Assembly (NCBI GenBank): GCA_002361535.1
Contig: DETG01000069.1
Coordinates: forward strand, 1 to 49,069
Direction: 5' to 3'
Source of the DNA: Prevotella sp. UBA3294
Lineage (GTDB): Bacteria > Bacteroidota > Bacteroidia > Bacteroidales > Bacteroidaceae
Length of the DNA: 49,069 bases
The position numbers and the translations under genes are program-made. Below are positions 25,641 through 35,000 of the stretch, in pieces (position 1 is the first letter of the stretch; each line of letters starts with the position of its first letter). Below the pieces are notes generated by a model. That model did no database searches. It was not told the origin of the DNA and saw only the letters and a program-made list of their open reading frames with translations.

Positions 25641-25811
25641 TTTTTTCCCAGCTCCGTCGAATTTGTAATTCGGCTGAGCAGCGTGCGCTACGTGCAGAAC
25701 CAATGGTCACTCATTGCGAAGCGGAGAGAAAAATTGCAGATATGGCAGAATTGTAAATCGGCGCTTTAGGGGAAGCCAAATAAATCAGCCTGGACGGCTG
25801 ATAGTCCATAG
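25641..25811. repeat. Composite dispersed repeat, copy 2
   Basis: It shares its three blocks with 1598-1835: CCCAGCTCCGTCGAATTTG plus TAATTCGGC (25648-25674), GAGCAGCGTGCGCTAC through GAAGCGGAGAGAAAAA (to about 25732), and ATCAGCCTGGACGGCTGATA (25783-25802). The interval 25631-25918 has no gene. The later part holds only short frames. Confidence 0.75.
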
Positions 25812-25918
25812 AGTCCTATAAGTCCGTAGAAAACAATAGGACACGGATGGAACGGATGATGCGGATATCCGTAGCTTGCGACTATAAAATATAAAGCAAC
25901 GAAAAAGATGGGGAAAAA

Positions 25919-25950
25919 TTTGTTTTTCTCAAAATTATTCTCTACCTTTG
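25919..25950 (+). promoter_or_regulatory. Promoter of greA
   Basis: TTTG (25919-25922), 20 bases, then TACCTTTG (25943-25950). The predicted leader to the greA ATG is about 110 bases. Confidence 0.6.
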
Positions 25951-25985
25951 CCACGGATAATTAAGAACTTAGATAAGAATAAGGG

Positions 25986-26013
25986 ATTCCGACATTGAAA
26001 AGATTGTCGGAAT
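25986..26013 (+). promoter_or_regulatory. Hairpin in the greA leader
   Basis: ATTCCGACA (25986-25994) pairs with TGTCGGAAT (26005-26013). It is followed by TCTTTATGTCTTTTGC, a moderately T-rich stretch. It might act as a leaky leader terminator, as described for greA in E. coli, but this is inference. Confidence 0.4.
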
Positions 26014-26064
26014 TCTTTATGTCTTTTGCATATTATAAGCAATCAAATTAAAACAAGATAGATT

Positions 26065-26532
26065 ATGGCTTACATGTCACAAGAAGGCTACGACAAGCTG
26101 ATAGCCGAACTTCGACGCTTAGAAGGCGTGGAACGCCCCAAGGCCTCTGCTGCCATCGCAGAAGCACGCGACAAAGGCGACCTGAGTGAGAACAGTGAGT
26201 ATGATGCCGCCAAGGAGGCTCAGGCACATCTCGAGGACAAGATCAACCGACTGAAGGTAGAGATCTCGGAAGCGAAGGTGGTGGATACCTCGCGCCTGAG
26301 TACTGATGCCGTGCAGATCCTCTCAAAGGTGGAGATGACCAATCTTGCCAACAAGGCCAAGATGACTTACACCATCGTGAGCGAGAGTGAAGCAAACCTA
26401 CGTGAAGGAAAAATCTCCATCACTACCCCCATTGCACAAGGCCTTCTTAACCATAAGGAAGGTGATGAGGTAGAGATTAAGATACCACGTGGCACCATCA
26501 AACTGCGCATTGACAAGATCACTGTGGGATAG
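26065..26532 (+). CDS. greA: Transcription elongation factor GreA, 155 aa
   Basis: GreA rescues backtracked RNA polymerase by stimulating cleavage of the 3' end of the nascent RNA. The N-terminal coiled coil (about 1-75) carries the acidic tip, with the diagnostic ARDKGDLSENSEYDAAKEAQ stretch. The C-terminal FKBP-like domain follows (ITTPIAQGLLNHKEGDEVEI). The length is normal for the family. It has its own promoter and a hairpin-containing leader, and the HIT-family gene starts 35 bases after its stop. Confidence 0.97.
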   Translation: MAYMSQEGYDKLIAELRRLEGVERPKASAAIAEARDKGDLSENSEYDAAKEAQAHLEDKINRLKVEISEAKVVDTSRLSTDAVQILSKVEMTNLANKAKMTYTIVSESEANLREGKISITTPIAQGLLNHKEGDEVEIKIPRGTIKLRIDKITVG

Positions 26533-26566
26533 TTTACAGGAAAACGTTCATCAAAAAAATAAGGAT

Positions 26567-26965
26567 ATGGATATATTCAGCAAGATTGCCGCTGGTGAGA
26601 TTCCCAGCTATAAATGTGCAGAGAGTGATCAGTTCTATGCCTTCCTCGACATCAACCCGTTGGTAAAAGGTCACACACTGGTGATCCCACGTCGCGAGGT
26701 TGACTATGTATTTGATATGGATGACGAGGAGATCGGGGCATATATGCAGTTTGCCAAGAAGGTGGCCGTGGCCATCAAACGCGCCTTCCCCTGTGTGAAG
26801 GTGGGCATGGCCGTGCTCGGTCTGGAGGTGCCCCACGCACATATTCATCTCGTCCCGATGCAGAGCGAGAAGGACATGCTTTTCAGTAACCCGAAACTGA
26901 AACTCTCGGAAGAGGAGTTCAAGGAGATTTCCAGCAGAATCCTCAAAGAGTTCGAGAGTTTGTAA
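26567..26965 (+). CDS. HIT family protein, 132 aa
   Basis: A histidine-triad nucleotide hydrolase, probably acting on purine nucleoside phosphoramidates or adenylated compounds. The start is the ATG at 26567 (MDIFSKIAAGEIPSYKC), the conserved N-terminus of the HINT branch; the frame extends upstream into greA but without family sequence. The motif FLDINPLVKGHTLVIPR is present, and the catalytic triad is HAHIHLVP near residue 100. It is probably co-transcribed with greA. Confidence 0.95.
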   Translation: MDIFSKIAAGEIPSYKCAESDQFYAFLDINPLVKGHTLVIPRREVDYVFDMDDEEIGAYMQFAKKVAVAIKRAFPCVKVGMAVLGLEVPHAHIHLVPMQSEKDMLFSNPKLKLSEEEFKEISSRILKEFESL

Positions 26966-26996
26966 CCTCTCCTCTTTCCTCTCTCCTCTCTCCTCT
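26966..26996 (-). repeat. Pyrimidine-rich tract, dispersed repeat
   Basis: On the minus strand it contains GAGGAAAGAGGAGAG, the core shared with 18635-18652, 48743-48760 and the fecR coding tract. It fills most of the 41-base gap between the convergent HIT and guanylyltransferase genes. Confidence 0.65.
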
Positions 26997-27006
26997 AAAA
27001 TAACGA

Positions 27007-28098
27007 TCAAATATACTCCTCCCCATACTTGATCTGCACCTCACTGGTGTATTTCCTGATCAGTGCGGAGGAGTCTTCTTTTTTACAGATCAATAACACA
27101 TTACCTTGCTCTGCCACGATGAAGCCCTCAAGACCGTGGATGATTCCCATGTGGTCGGAAGGCAGCTTGATGATATTATCACGGCTGTTCTCAATGAGAA
27201 CCTGACTTCCAATCACCACGTTATCATCATCGCTTTTCTTCATACCTTCGTAGATAGAGTGCCACATGCCTAAATCGGCCCAGCCGAAATCACAATTCAT
27301 CACATAGACAGAGTCGTTGCTATCAAGAAGCCCAGAATCGATAGACACATTGGGATACGATGGGAACTTCTCCTGAATGAACAGCAGCTCCTCTTCCAAG
27401 GTCACCTCACGCTCTTCATCAATCTGCCGCAGTACCTTTGGGAAGATACGATGCAGACAGTCACGCATGTGTCGCACATTCGACAGATACAGACCAGTGT
27501 TCCAAAGAAACTCGCCACTCTCCATAAACATCTGAGCAAACTGCCTGTCGGGTTTCTCCGTAAACGACTTCACCTCAAAGACTAAGTCATCAGGGGTAGG
27601 ATTACCGATTTGTATATAACCATAGCCAGGCTCTGGACGCGTAGGTTTCACACCCATCGTCAGAACGATGTCGTGGTCGGCAACCAGATCCAGTCCCCTG
27701 CTGATATTATCCAGGAACCGTTCCTCCTTAAAAACAGCTTGGTCAGAGGGCACCACGGCCAGACGGGCCTGGGGGCATCGGCGCCATACACGATAGGTGG
27801 CCCATGCCACACTGGGGGCGGTGTTCCGATGGATGGGCTCACTGAGCACGTTCTCGGGCGGCATCTCAGGCAGCTGCTCCATCACGTAATGCGCATATTC
27901 GTGGTTGGTACTCACATAGATGTTCTCTATGGGGATCAGCTTCGATATTCTGTCGAAGGTTCCTTGAAGCAGCGTGCGCCCAGTAGAAAAGAAATCAACA
28001 AATTGTTTGGGTTTCCTTGCCCGGCTACATGGCCACAAACGGCGTCCCCTACCACCTGCCAGAATCACACAGAAGTTCTCTTTGTTGTATGTTGTCAT
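27007..28098 (-). CDS. manC: Mannose-1-phosphate guanylyltransferase, 363 aa
   Basis: The enzyme makes GDP-mannose from mannose-1-phosphate and GTP, the precursor for mannose, fucose and related sugars in surface polysaccharides and glycoproteins. The nucleotidyltransferase signature VILAGGRGRRLWPCSRARKPKQ is at about 12-31, and later FVEKP-like (VKSFTEKPD) and WNTGLYL motifs are conserved. At 363 residues it lacks the C-terminal cupin isomerase domain of bifunctional ManC/AlgA, the usual state in Bacteroidales. It is convergent with the HIT gene and has no capsule genes beside it. Confidence 0.93.
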   Translation of the reverse strand: MTTYNKENFCVILAGGRGRRLWPCSRARKPKQFVDFFSTGRTLLQGTFDRISKLIPIENIYVSTNHEYAHYVMEQLPEMPPENVLSEPIHRNTAPSVAWATYRVWRRCPQARLAVVPSDQAVFKEERFLDNISRGLDLVADHDIVLTMGVKPTRPEPGYGYIQIGNPTPDDLVFEVKSFTEKPDRQFAQMFMESGEFLWNTGLYLSNVRHMRDCLHRIFPKVLRQIDEEREVTLEEELLFIQEKFPSYPNVSIDSGLLDSNDSVYVMNCDFGWADLGMWHSIYEGMKKSDDDNVVIGSQVLIENSRDNIIKLPSDHMGIIHGLEGFIVAEQGNVLLICKKEDSSALIRKYTSEVQIKYGEEYI

Positions 28099-28325
28099 AA
28101 AAGTCAGTAGTTTTAAGTTATATCGTTTTGACGGTACTAAGATACATAATTATCATGGAGTCTGCAAATATATTCCTGGATTTTTAGAAATTTTTGACAA
28201 AATGAGAGAGTCTCCTTTCGGGAAATAGGGATTTCCCCTTCGTTTTTAGGAAAAAACCTGATAGGCAATTGGTATTTTTTCTGTTATTTTGCCAACGATA
28301 ACAGAGTAGTAACCCTAAAATAGAA

Positions 28326-29027
28326 ATGGAAATGAAGAAGATAATCATCCTGGCAATGCTCAGTGTACTCACTGTCTTGCCACTTCAGGCACAGAGTTAT
28401 CGTCACAGCAGGTATTACAACCCCCGCCAAGGTCGTCTCGATTACAGTCAGCGCAACCACCGCAGCACCTACTGGAACAACGATGCCTATTTCGGCTTCC
28501 GCTTAGGCCCGACGTTCAGCACCGTGAACAGTGATGACATCTATCTGGATGGGAGCAGTATAAAAACTGGTCTGAACGCAGGTGTGGCAGCAGGCTTTGC
28601 CGTGGTGCCTCATACCCCATTGTATTTAGAGACAGGTCTCTATTATACAGAGAAAGGCGGTAAAGGTAAAGTAGGTGGTGACAAATTCACCTATCAGCTG
28701 AACTACTTAGAGATGCCGTTAGTGATGAAGTACCGAATTGATATCGACCGCGACTTCTCCATCCAGCCGTTCCTCGGTGGCTATCTGGCCTGCGGCGTTG
28801 GTGGAAAGATTAAGGACTTCGGCGAACGCTCTGCCTACAGCTCGTTCTCCGACAATCCCTATTCCTTCCAACGTTTCGATGGCGGACTGAAGACAGGATG
28901 TGGCCTTCAGTTTGATATGTTCTACGCAGAGATCAGCTACGACTTAGGACTGGCTAATATCTGTCATGACGACTTTGACACCAGTAAGAACAGTGCACTG
29001 ACACTGAACGTAGGAATCAATTTTTAG
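28326..29027 (+). CDS. Outer-membrane beta-barrel protein (PorT-like), 233 aa
   Basis: A signal peptide (about residues 1-23, ending LQAQ) is followed by a basic Tyr/Arg-rich linker. A barrel of about eight strands begins near residue 55 (YFGFRLGPTFSTVNSDD, GLNAGVAAGFAVV, PLYLETGLYYTEKGGKG, LEMPLVMKYRID) and ends in ALTLNVGINF with the terminal aromatic residue required for outer-membrane insertion. It matches the small outer-membrane protein beta-barrel family (PorT/OmpW-like) of Bacteroidetes. The function is unknown. Its 3' end overlaps the opposing coaW-type gene by 11 bases. Confidence 0.85.
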   Translation: MEMKKIIILAMLSVLTVLPLQAQSYRHSRYYNPRQGRLDYSQRNHRSTYWNNDAYFGFRLGPTFSTVNSDDIYLDGSSIKTGLNAGVAAGFAVVPHTPLYLETGLYYTEKGGKGKVGGDKFTYQLNYLEMPLVMKYRIDIDRDFSIQPFLGGYLACGVGGKIKDFGERSAYSSFSDNPYSFQRFDGGLKTGCGLQFDMFYAEISYDLGLANICHDDFDTSKNSALTLNVGINF

Positions 29028-29838
29028 TATAGCATAGTGCTGCTCCGATGGCGGTACAGAACTCAGAGTACTTAGGAATGATATAGCGCACCCCATACAA
29101 CTTCTCCATCTCTGGGAAAATCAACTTACACTGAGGGAGGAGCGTGAGGTTACCGATCATCACAAAGTCCTTGATGCCAATGCCTAACGAAGAGAGATAA
29201 GTGGCCGAGCCAATGGTTTGCACCACGGTACAGATCAAGCCGGCTGCTATATCCTCTTGTGAGGCAGTGGTCTTCACGTTACCGAAGATGGAAGCTGTCG
29301 CATCTAAGGGCAGACCAGGCAGAGGCAAAGCACTGATGTCACCGATCTGGAGGTTCACATTGGCGATATTGCCATTCTCTGCCAGATGCGCCACATGCTT
29401 GATATCGTCTGTACCGAGAAGCAGATGAGCCAGACCCTTGAGGGTGCCACCACCGATACCCATACCACCGATATGTTTGATCTGATCACCGTCAACTTGA
29501 ACGAACGACGTTCCCGTTCCCATGCTCACCACCAACATCCGGTCTTGCTTCGACTCATAGCGTGCTCCTAAGCCGTCGGCGATAAATTCCTCGGCTTTCT
29601 GGGTGGGCAGACCGTAAATAGGCTCGTTCACATAAGCACTTCCCACACCCGTCAGCATCACCTGCTCCACCTCCTTGAGGTCAATGCCATTCTCATGAAG
29701 ATATTTTCCGAAGGCACCGTATAGGGAGGTTACAGGGTCAGTGGCCCTGATACGGATAGGTGAGATTACTTCGCCGTTACGTAGTCCGACGATCTTCGTG
29801 GTACTGGTACCCACGTCAATGCCAATTACCGTTTTCAT
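29017..29838 (-). CDS. coaW: Type II pantothenate kinase, 273 aa
   Basis: The enzyme phosphorylates pantothenate, the first step of coenzyme A synthesis. The actin-like ATPase fold starts with the phosphate-binding loop VIGIDVGTSTTKIVGL. The type II features VSMGTGTSFVQVDG and GGMGIGGGTLKGLAHLLLG follow. It is a type II (CoaW/eukaryote-like) enzyme rather than the type III CoaX often found in Bacteroidetes. A close BcrAD/BadF-type ATPase is a less likely alternative. It has its own -7 box and follows the enolase promoter region, convergent to the outer-membrane protein gene. Confidence 0.85.
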   Translation of the reverse strand: MKTVIGIDVGTSTTKIVGLRNGEVISPIRIRATDPVTSLYGAFGKYLHENGIDLKEVEQVMLTGVGSAYVNEPIYGLPTQKAEEFIADGLGARYESKQDRMLVVSMGTGTSFVQVDGDQIKHIGGMGIGGGTLKGLAHLLLGTDDIKHVAHLAENGNIANVNLQIGDISALPLPGLPLDATASIFGNVKTTASQEDIAAGLICTVVQTIGSATYLSSLGIGIKDFVMIGNLTLLPQCKLIFPEMEKLYGVRYIIPKYSEFCTAIGAALCYTKN

Positions 29839-29870
29839 CTTATTGAACAGTTTTATTGTTTATAGAGATG

Positions 29871-29878
29871 CAAAAATA
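29871..29878 (-). promoter_or_regulatory. Predicted -7 element for coaW (TATTTTTG)
   Basis: The minus strand reads TATTTTTG 32 bases before the coaW ATG. Confidence 0.4.
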
Positions 29879-29922
29879 CGAAGATTCACTGACATAAACG
29901 AATGTTTTACCTTAATTCACAC

Positions 29923-29952
29923 AAAAAAGCTCCTGACCCGAGGGCCAAGAGC
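29923..29952 (-). terminator. Terminator of enolase
   Basis: On the minus strand an 11 bp stem with two G-U pairs (GCTCTTGGCCC with GGGTCAGGAGC) is followed by TTTTTT. It lies 33 bases past the enolase stop. Confidence 0.8.
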
Positions 29953-29984
29953 CAATATGAAAAGATAATCAATCGTTGAATTGA

Positions 29985-31322
<1,338 letters not shown>

Positions 31323-31368
31323 TCATCTGTGTATTCAAGCAATACACATTATATGAATAATGCGAATG

Positions 31369-31376
31369 CAAAGATA
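31369..31376 (-). promoter_or_regulatory. Predicted -7 element for eno (TATCTTTG)
   Basis: The minus strand reads TATCTTTG 77 bases before the enolase ATG, leaving a leader of about 70 bases. Confidence 0.5.
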
Positions 31377-31512
31377 CGGCGAATTTACCTATCTTGAAAA
31401 CAAACGTCTTTTGAATTGCTAACGATTTAATTATTTTTAATAATCATCGAGAAAGAATGCGAGCACACGTTTTCCAATTGCTCAATACAGTTGGCAAAAT
31501 CAAGTGCTCACA

Positions 31513-32652
31513 TCAGAACGGGGCAAAGGAATCGTTGTGTATCTCTTTGATAGCCATACACTCCATTTCCACAAGCCATCCCGGACGGCATACGGGGGCA
31601 TTGACAAACACCTTGGGTTTATCGGGGAAATGCTCGTCGTAAAGAGCCTTTACAATATGATAGTCGGAGATATCACGCAGATAAACAATCATCTGTTTTA
31701 CCTCGTCAAAGGTGCACTCCGCTTCATTGAGCAAAGCCTCTACATTACTCCACATGTGACGTGTCTGTGCGGCGACATCTCCAGGATGCACAATCTCTCC
31801 CTTGTTATTGATACTGGCCGTACCCGAGATGAAGACATGACGGCGGTCTCCATAGTCAAGATAGGTACCGCGTTCGAAGCTCACACCATAGTCGCTGGTG
31901 CGGTTCAAATGATCGGCAGCATAAAGGAAATGGATCTGTTCCTGTTGGATGCCATCTACGGCATAGTTATCCATCTGTGAAAGGACATGGGCATCAGCCT
32001 GTCGGCCCCCGATACCCGTACTGGCGATGAAATGGGTCTCATCGGTCAGGTTCTGTGTGAAGAACACTGTATTGCGGGCTTTCACCACTCCCGGATAATT
32101 GTTATCGACATCATTTACGAAGAACCACGTACGGATACAATTGTCAGAGAGTTTACATCCTTCCTGCATCAACTGCATGATATACTCATTGAGCAACAAG
32201 CGGGTCTGATATTCAGAGTTCTTGGCCAGGTTATGGGCACTGGCATTCCACAGATGACGGTAGCTGCCATGAGTCACCTCATGCAAACCGCTATGCAGGG
32301 CACGAGTCTGGACATGGGTCTGGAGATAGGCCCACACGGCCACCTTTGTTCCATCGAGGGGTGGCTGCTGAATAATCGACAGCGCATAGTCAGCATAGTC
32401 GAGTTCCACAGAGACGACATCGTTTGCTTGGTTATAGGCATCACTGAGAAAGTAGCGTTTGAACACCGTTTTTGCCCCCTGGAGATGGTCTCGCAGCAAA
32501 CAGGTGTAAGCCTGATCGATAGCCGTTAGCTGGTCACGAAAGTTCAACAACCCGTCGCTCACATGGAGCATCACATGATACTCCGTTACCTCCAAGCCGT
32601 TGTCGAAGCAGCTGATCTCAGCATAAACGTTGTCAGATAATTTCTTTTTCAT
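31513..32652 (-). CDS. Chorismatase/RidA-like two-domain protein, 379 aa
   Basis: The C-terminal 130 residues form a RidA/YjgF-like domain (EIVHPGDVAAQTRHMWSNVE, FDEVKQMIVYLRDISDYHIV, CRPGWLVEMECMAI). The family's conserved terminal arginine-glutamate region is present as the CRPGWLVEME segment. The N-terminal 230 residues resemble the front half of the FkbO/Hyg5 chorismatases, which share this two-domain layout. A chorismatase-like or deaminase-like enzyme is possible, and the exact reaction cannot be assigned. A -7 box ends 6 bases before the ATG, suggesting a leaderless transcript. Confidence 0.72.
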   Translation of the reverse strand: MKKKLSDNVYAEISCFDNGLEVTEYHVMLHVSDGLLNFRDQLTAIDQAYTCLLRDHLQGAKTVFKRYFLSDAYNQANDVVSVELDYADYALSIIQQPPLDGTKVAVWAYLQTHVQTRALHSGLHEVTHGSYRHLWNASAHNLAKNSEYQTRLLLNEYIMQLMQEGCKLSDNCIRTWFFVNDVDNNYPGVVKARNTVFFTQNLTDETHFIASTGIGGRQADAHVLSQMDNYAVDGIQQEQIHFLYAADHLNRTSDYGVSFERGTYLDYGDRRHVFISGTASINNKGEIVHPGDVAAQTRHMWSNVEALLNEAECTFDEVKQMIVYLRDISDYHIVKALYDEHFPDKPKVFVNAPVCRPGWLVEMECMAIKEIHNDSFAPF

Positions 32653-32657
32653 GGGTG

Positions 32658-32665
32658 CAAAGGTA
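32658..32665 (-). promoter_or_regulatory. Predicted -7 element of the RidA-like gene (TACCTTTG)
   Basis: The minus strand reads TACCTTTG, ending 5 bases before the ATG at 32652, so transcription should begin at or very near the start codon. Confidence 0.5.
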
Positions 32666-32679
32666 CTAATAAGTGAGAG

Positions 32680-32703
32680 AAAAGCAAAATTTTTTTTGCT
32701 TTT
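32680..32703. terminator. A/T-symmetric bidirectional terminator
   Basis: AAAAGCAAAA pairs with TTTTGCTTTT around a TTTT loop. It lies between the CcsBA stop (32733) and the RidA-like promoter. Confidence 0.55.
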
Positions 32704-32732
32704 CCGAGCGAAAAAGACCTTTTATTTTATGA

Positions 32733-34994
32733 TTACGCATAGGAATGCATACCACCAAGGAAATAGTTCACACCGAAGTAAGTCATAAGGATCGTCAGGA
32801 AAGCGAAGATGACATACAGATGGTAGTGAAGGGGATTCCTGAGCCATGAGATGGAACGATGATGCACAGCCACGGCATACACCATAAACGTGATAAGAGC
32901 CCACACCTCCTTAGGATCCCAGCTCCAATAGGTTCCCCACGACACATTTGCCCAGATGGCACCTAAAAAGATTCCCCATCCCAGACAGGTAAGAGCCGGA
33001 TAGAGGAAGAGCTGCGAGAGAAGGTGTATGGAGGTGGTATGTGATGTCAGGGAGGGGATGTGATGGGAGACAGTCCCAGCTATGCCGCAGATAAAGGTGA
33101 GGGCCAGCAAGGCAAAAGCCATCATGATAATGCTCACGTGGAGAGTGAGGAGCGGTGAGGCCAGAACAGGCATCAGGTGACTGATTTGCGGATCCATCTG
33201 TGAGATATGGCTCACCAATAGGAAGAATCCTGACATCAGAAAGCCAAACGACAGTATCGGTGGGAAATAACGACATGTGAAGAGTGTCACCAGCATGATC
33301 ATCCATGCCATAAGCAACATCGTTTCATACCCATTCGACATCGGTATCGTACCAGAGACGATCCACCGTAGAGCCAGACAGACTGTAAGGGCAAGGAACG
33401 ACAGGACGAGGATGAAGGAGACAAGTCGTGGGTAACGTGACACAAGCAGCAAGCACAGGAACCCCATGGTGAGGTTCAGCATGAAAAGGATCGTGGCAAA
33501 GGGGATGCGGTTATAGATCCGCTCTGCCGCGATCTTCGTTTCTGAGGGAATGGTATTCCCACCATAGGTGCTTTGATATTTCTGCATCTTTGCGATGGCC
33601 TCGTTCATCTCAGAGAAATTCCCCTCGTGTGCTTCCTGATTCAGGATAGAGAAGATATTCCTCATATACTGTTGCCGCTCTGCCTCCATATCAGCAGGAT
33701 ATTTTCCAGTAGGACCATACCACACCGACTGATAGGGGAACACTTTCAGCAACTTCCCACGACGCAGATCCATCACCAACTGCAGTTTGTCATCGATCTT
33801 AGCCACCTCTTGATGAAACTTGTCATTATTGCCCTGATAGTATTCCTGGATATAAGGCCCAAGAATATATCCTCCCATCGTTGAATTGAAAAAAGTATTC
33901 ACTGCACAATATTTTGGCAGTTGCAAAGTGTTCCGAAGTACACCATTCTTCATCTTGATGAGAGGCTCCTTGCTCCATTCTTCTCCGAAGAAGATAAAGC
34001 CTGTGAGGACCTGCTCAGCTGTATAATCTTTGTAATGACGCTTGCCATAGAGTTTCTTAGTGAAGTCGATGGCAAATGTTTGCAGCGGACAGATACGGTC
34101 ATTATACAGAATATTCAGTTTACCGAACTCTGCTGCGGTCTCTGCAGGAAGTGTCGGAAGCTTCTGCTCTTCCTTTTTGTCAGGTAGGAATATGGCAAGG
34201 GATACGACGAGAATGACTATAGGGATAATAGCAAGAGGATACAGATAACGTTTTCTCTCGTTTCTATCTACCATCTTCCTTACTCTATCCCCCTTTCTCT
34301 TTTCGTTCTCATGTCTCCTCTTCAATGCCTTAGCCACAGACTGGTAGGAACCCTTAGGGTCGAAAAGCATCCAGATCAGAGAGATGAAGAGCAAGGCATA
34401 GCCGGTATAGGTGACAGGGATACCAAAAGGATCGCTGTTCACACTGAGGTAGCTGCCTTTCCCATCATCATCGTAACTGCTCTGGTACAGACGGATTTGA
34501 TGATGGGTGTAGATATTGTTCATTGATACCGCCCCCTTGTATTGACCCTTTCCGTCAGTCACCGTAAAAGAAGAGATGTAGTCGGAGGCGGCATTTGTCC
34601 CCTCGTGGTATTTCACCTCAAAGCGATCCAGTCTGACCTTGAATGGCAGTTGGTACTCTTGAACCTCATCCCCCACCCTTTCATAAAAAGACTGGGATGT
34701 CATACCGAGTCGCAGGTGCATCATTCCCTGACGTCCTGTGAGATGGGTGAGCAATGCTCCAGCAAGGATCGCCACAAAGGAGAGGTGAAGCATCACCACA
34801 AAGAATCTTTTTACCCTTTGCTTCACAAACCAGCCAATGGCAAAGGCGGTAAGTAATGCCCACAAGGCAGAAAACCACCACACCCCATAGATATGGGTGG
34901 AGACAAATGTCGTACCTTGGAACTTCTCAACAAAGGTAGCAGTTCCCATACAGAGAATCACTACGATATAAAGGGTAAAAAGAATCTTCTTCAT
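32733..34994 (-). CDS. Fused ResB/CcsA cytochrome c biogenesis protein (CcsBA), 753 aa
   Basis: System II cytochrome c synthase, which carries heme across the inner membrane and attaches it to CxxCH motifs of apocytochromes. The N-terminal part is ResB-like, with helices at about 4-22, 39-57 and 68-88 and a periplasmic domain to about 440 (LPFKVRLDRFEVKYHEGTN). The C-terminal CcsA part (about 505-753) contains eight helices and the heme-handling WWD signature WGTYWSWDPKEVW near residue 690. The gene starts 6 bases after the stop of the di-heme protein, whose hemes it is the obvious candidate to attach. Confidence 0.93.
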   Translation of the reverse strand: MKKILFTLYIVVILCMGTATFVEKFQGTTFVSTHIYGVWWFSALWALLTAFAIGWFVKQRVKRFFVVMLHLSFVAILAGALLTHLTGRQGMMHLRLGMTSQSFYERVGDEVQEYQLPFKVRLDRFEVKYHEGTNAASDYISSFTVTDGKGQYKGAVSMNNIYTHHQIRLYQSSYDDDGKGSYLSVNSDPFGIPVTYTGYALLFISLIWMLFDPKGSYQSVAKALKRRHENEKRKGDRVRKMVDRNERKRYLYPLAIIPIVILVVSLAIFLPDKKEEQKLPTLPAETAAEFGKLNILYNDRICPLQTFAIDFTKKLYGKRHYKDYTAEQVLTGFIFFGEEWSKEPLIKMKNGVLRNTLQLPKYCAVNTFFNSTMGGYILGPYIQEYYQGNNDKFHQEVAKIDDKLQLVMDLRRGKLLKVFPYQSVWYGPTGKYPADMEAERQQYMRNIFSILNQEAHEGNFSEMNEAIAKMQKYQSTYGGNTIPSETKIAAERIYNRIPFATILFMLNLTMGFLCLLLVSRYPRLVSFILVLSFLALTVCLALRWIVSGTIPMSNGYETMLLMAWMIMLVTLFTCRYFPPILSFGFLMSGFFLLVSHISQMDPQISHLMPVLASPLLTLHVSIIMMAFALLALTFICGIAGTVSHHIPSLTSHTTSIHLLSQLFLYPALTCLGWGIFLGAIWANVSWGTYWSWDPKEVWALITFMVYAVAVHHRSISWLRNPLHYHLYVIFAFLTILMTYFGVNYFLGGMHSYA

Positions 34995-35000
34995 GACGGT

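Noticed and set aside
26534..27010. Minus-strand 158-codon frame opposite the HIT gene
   Set aside because: The HIT protein has its complete histidine triad. The opposing frame translates the GA-rich tract and the antisense of HIT.
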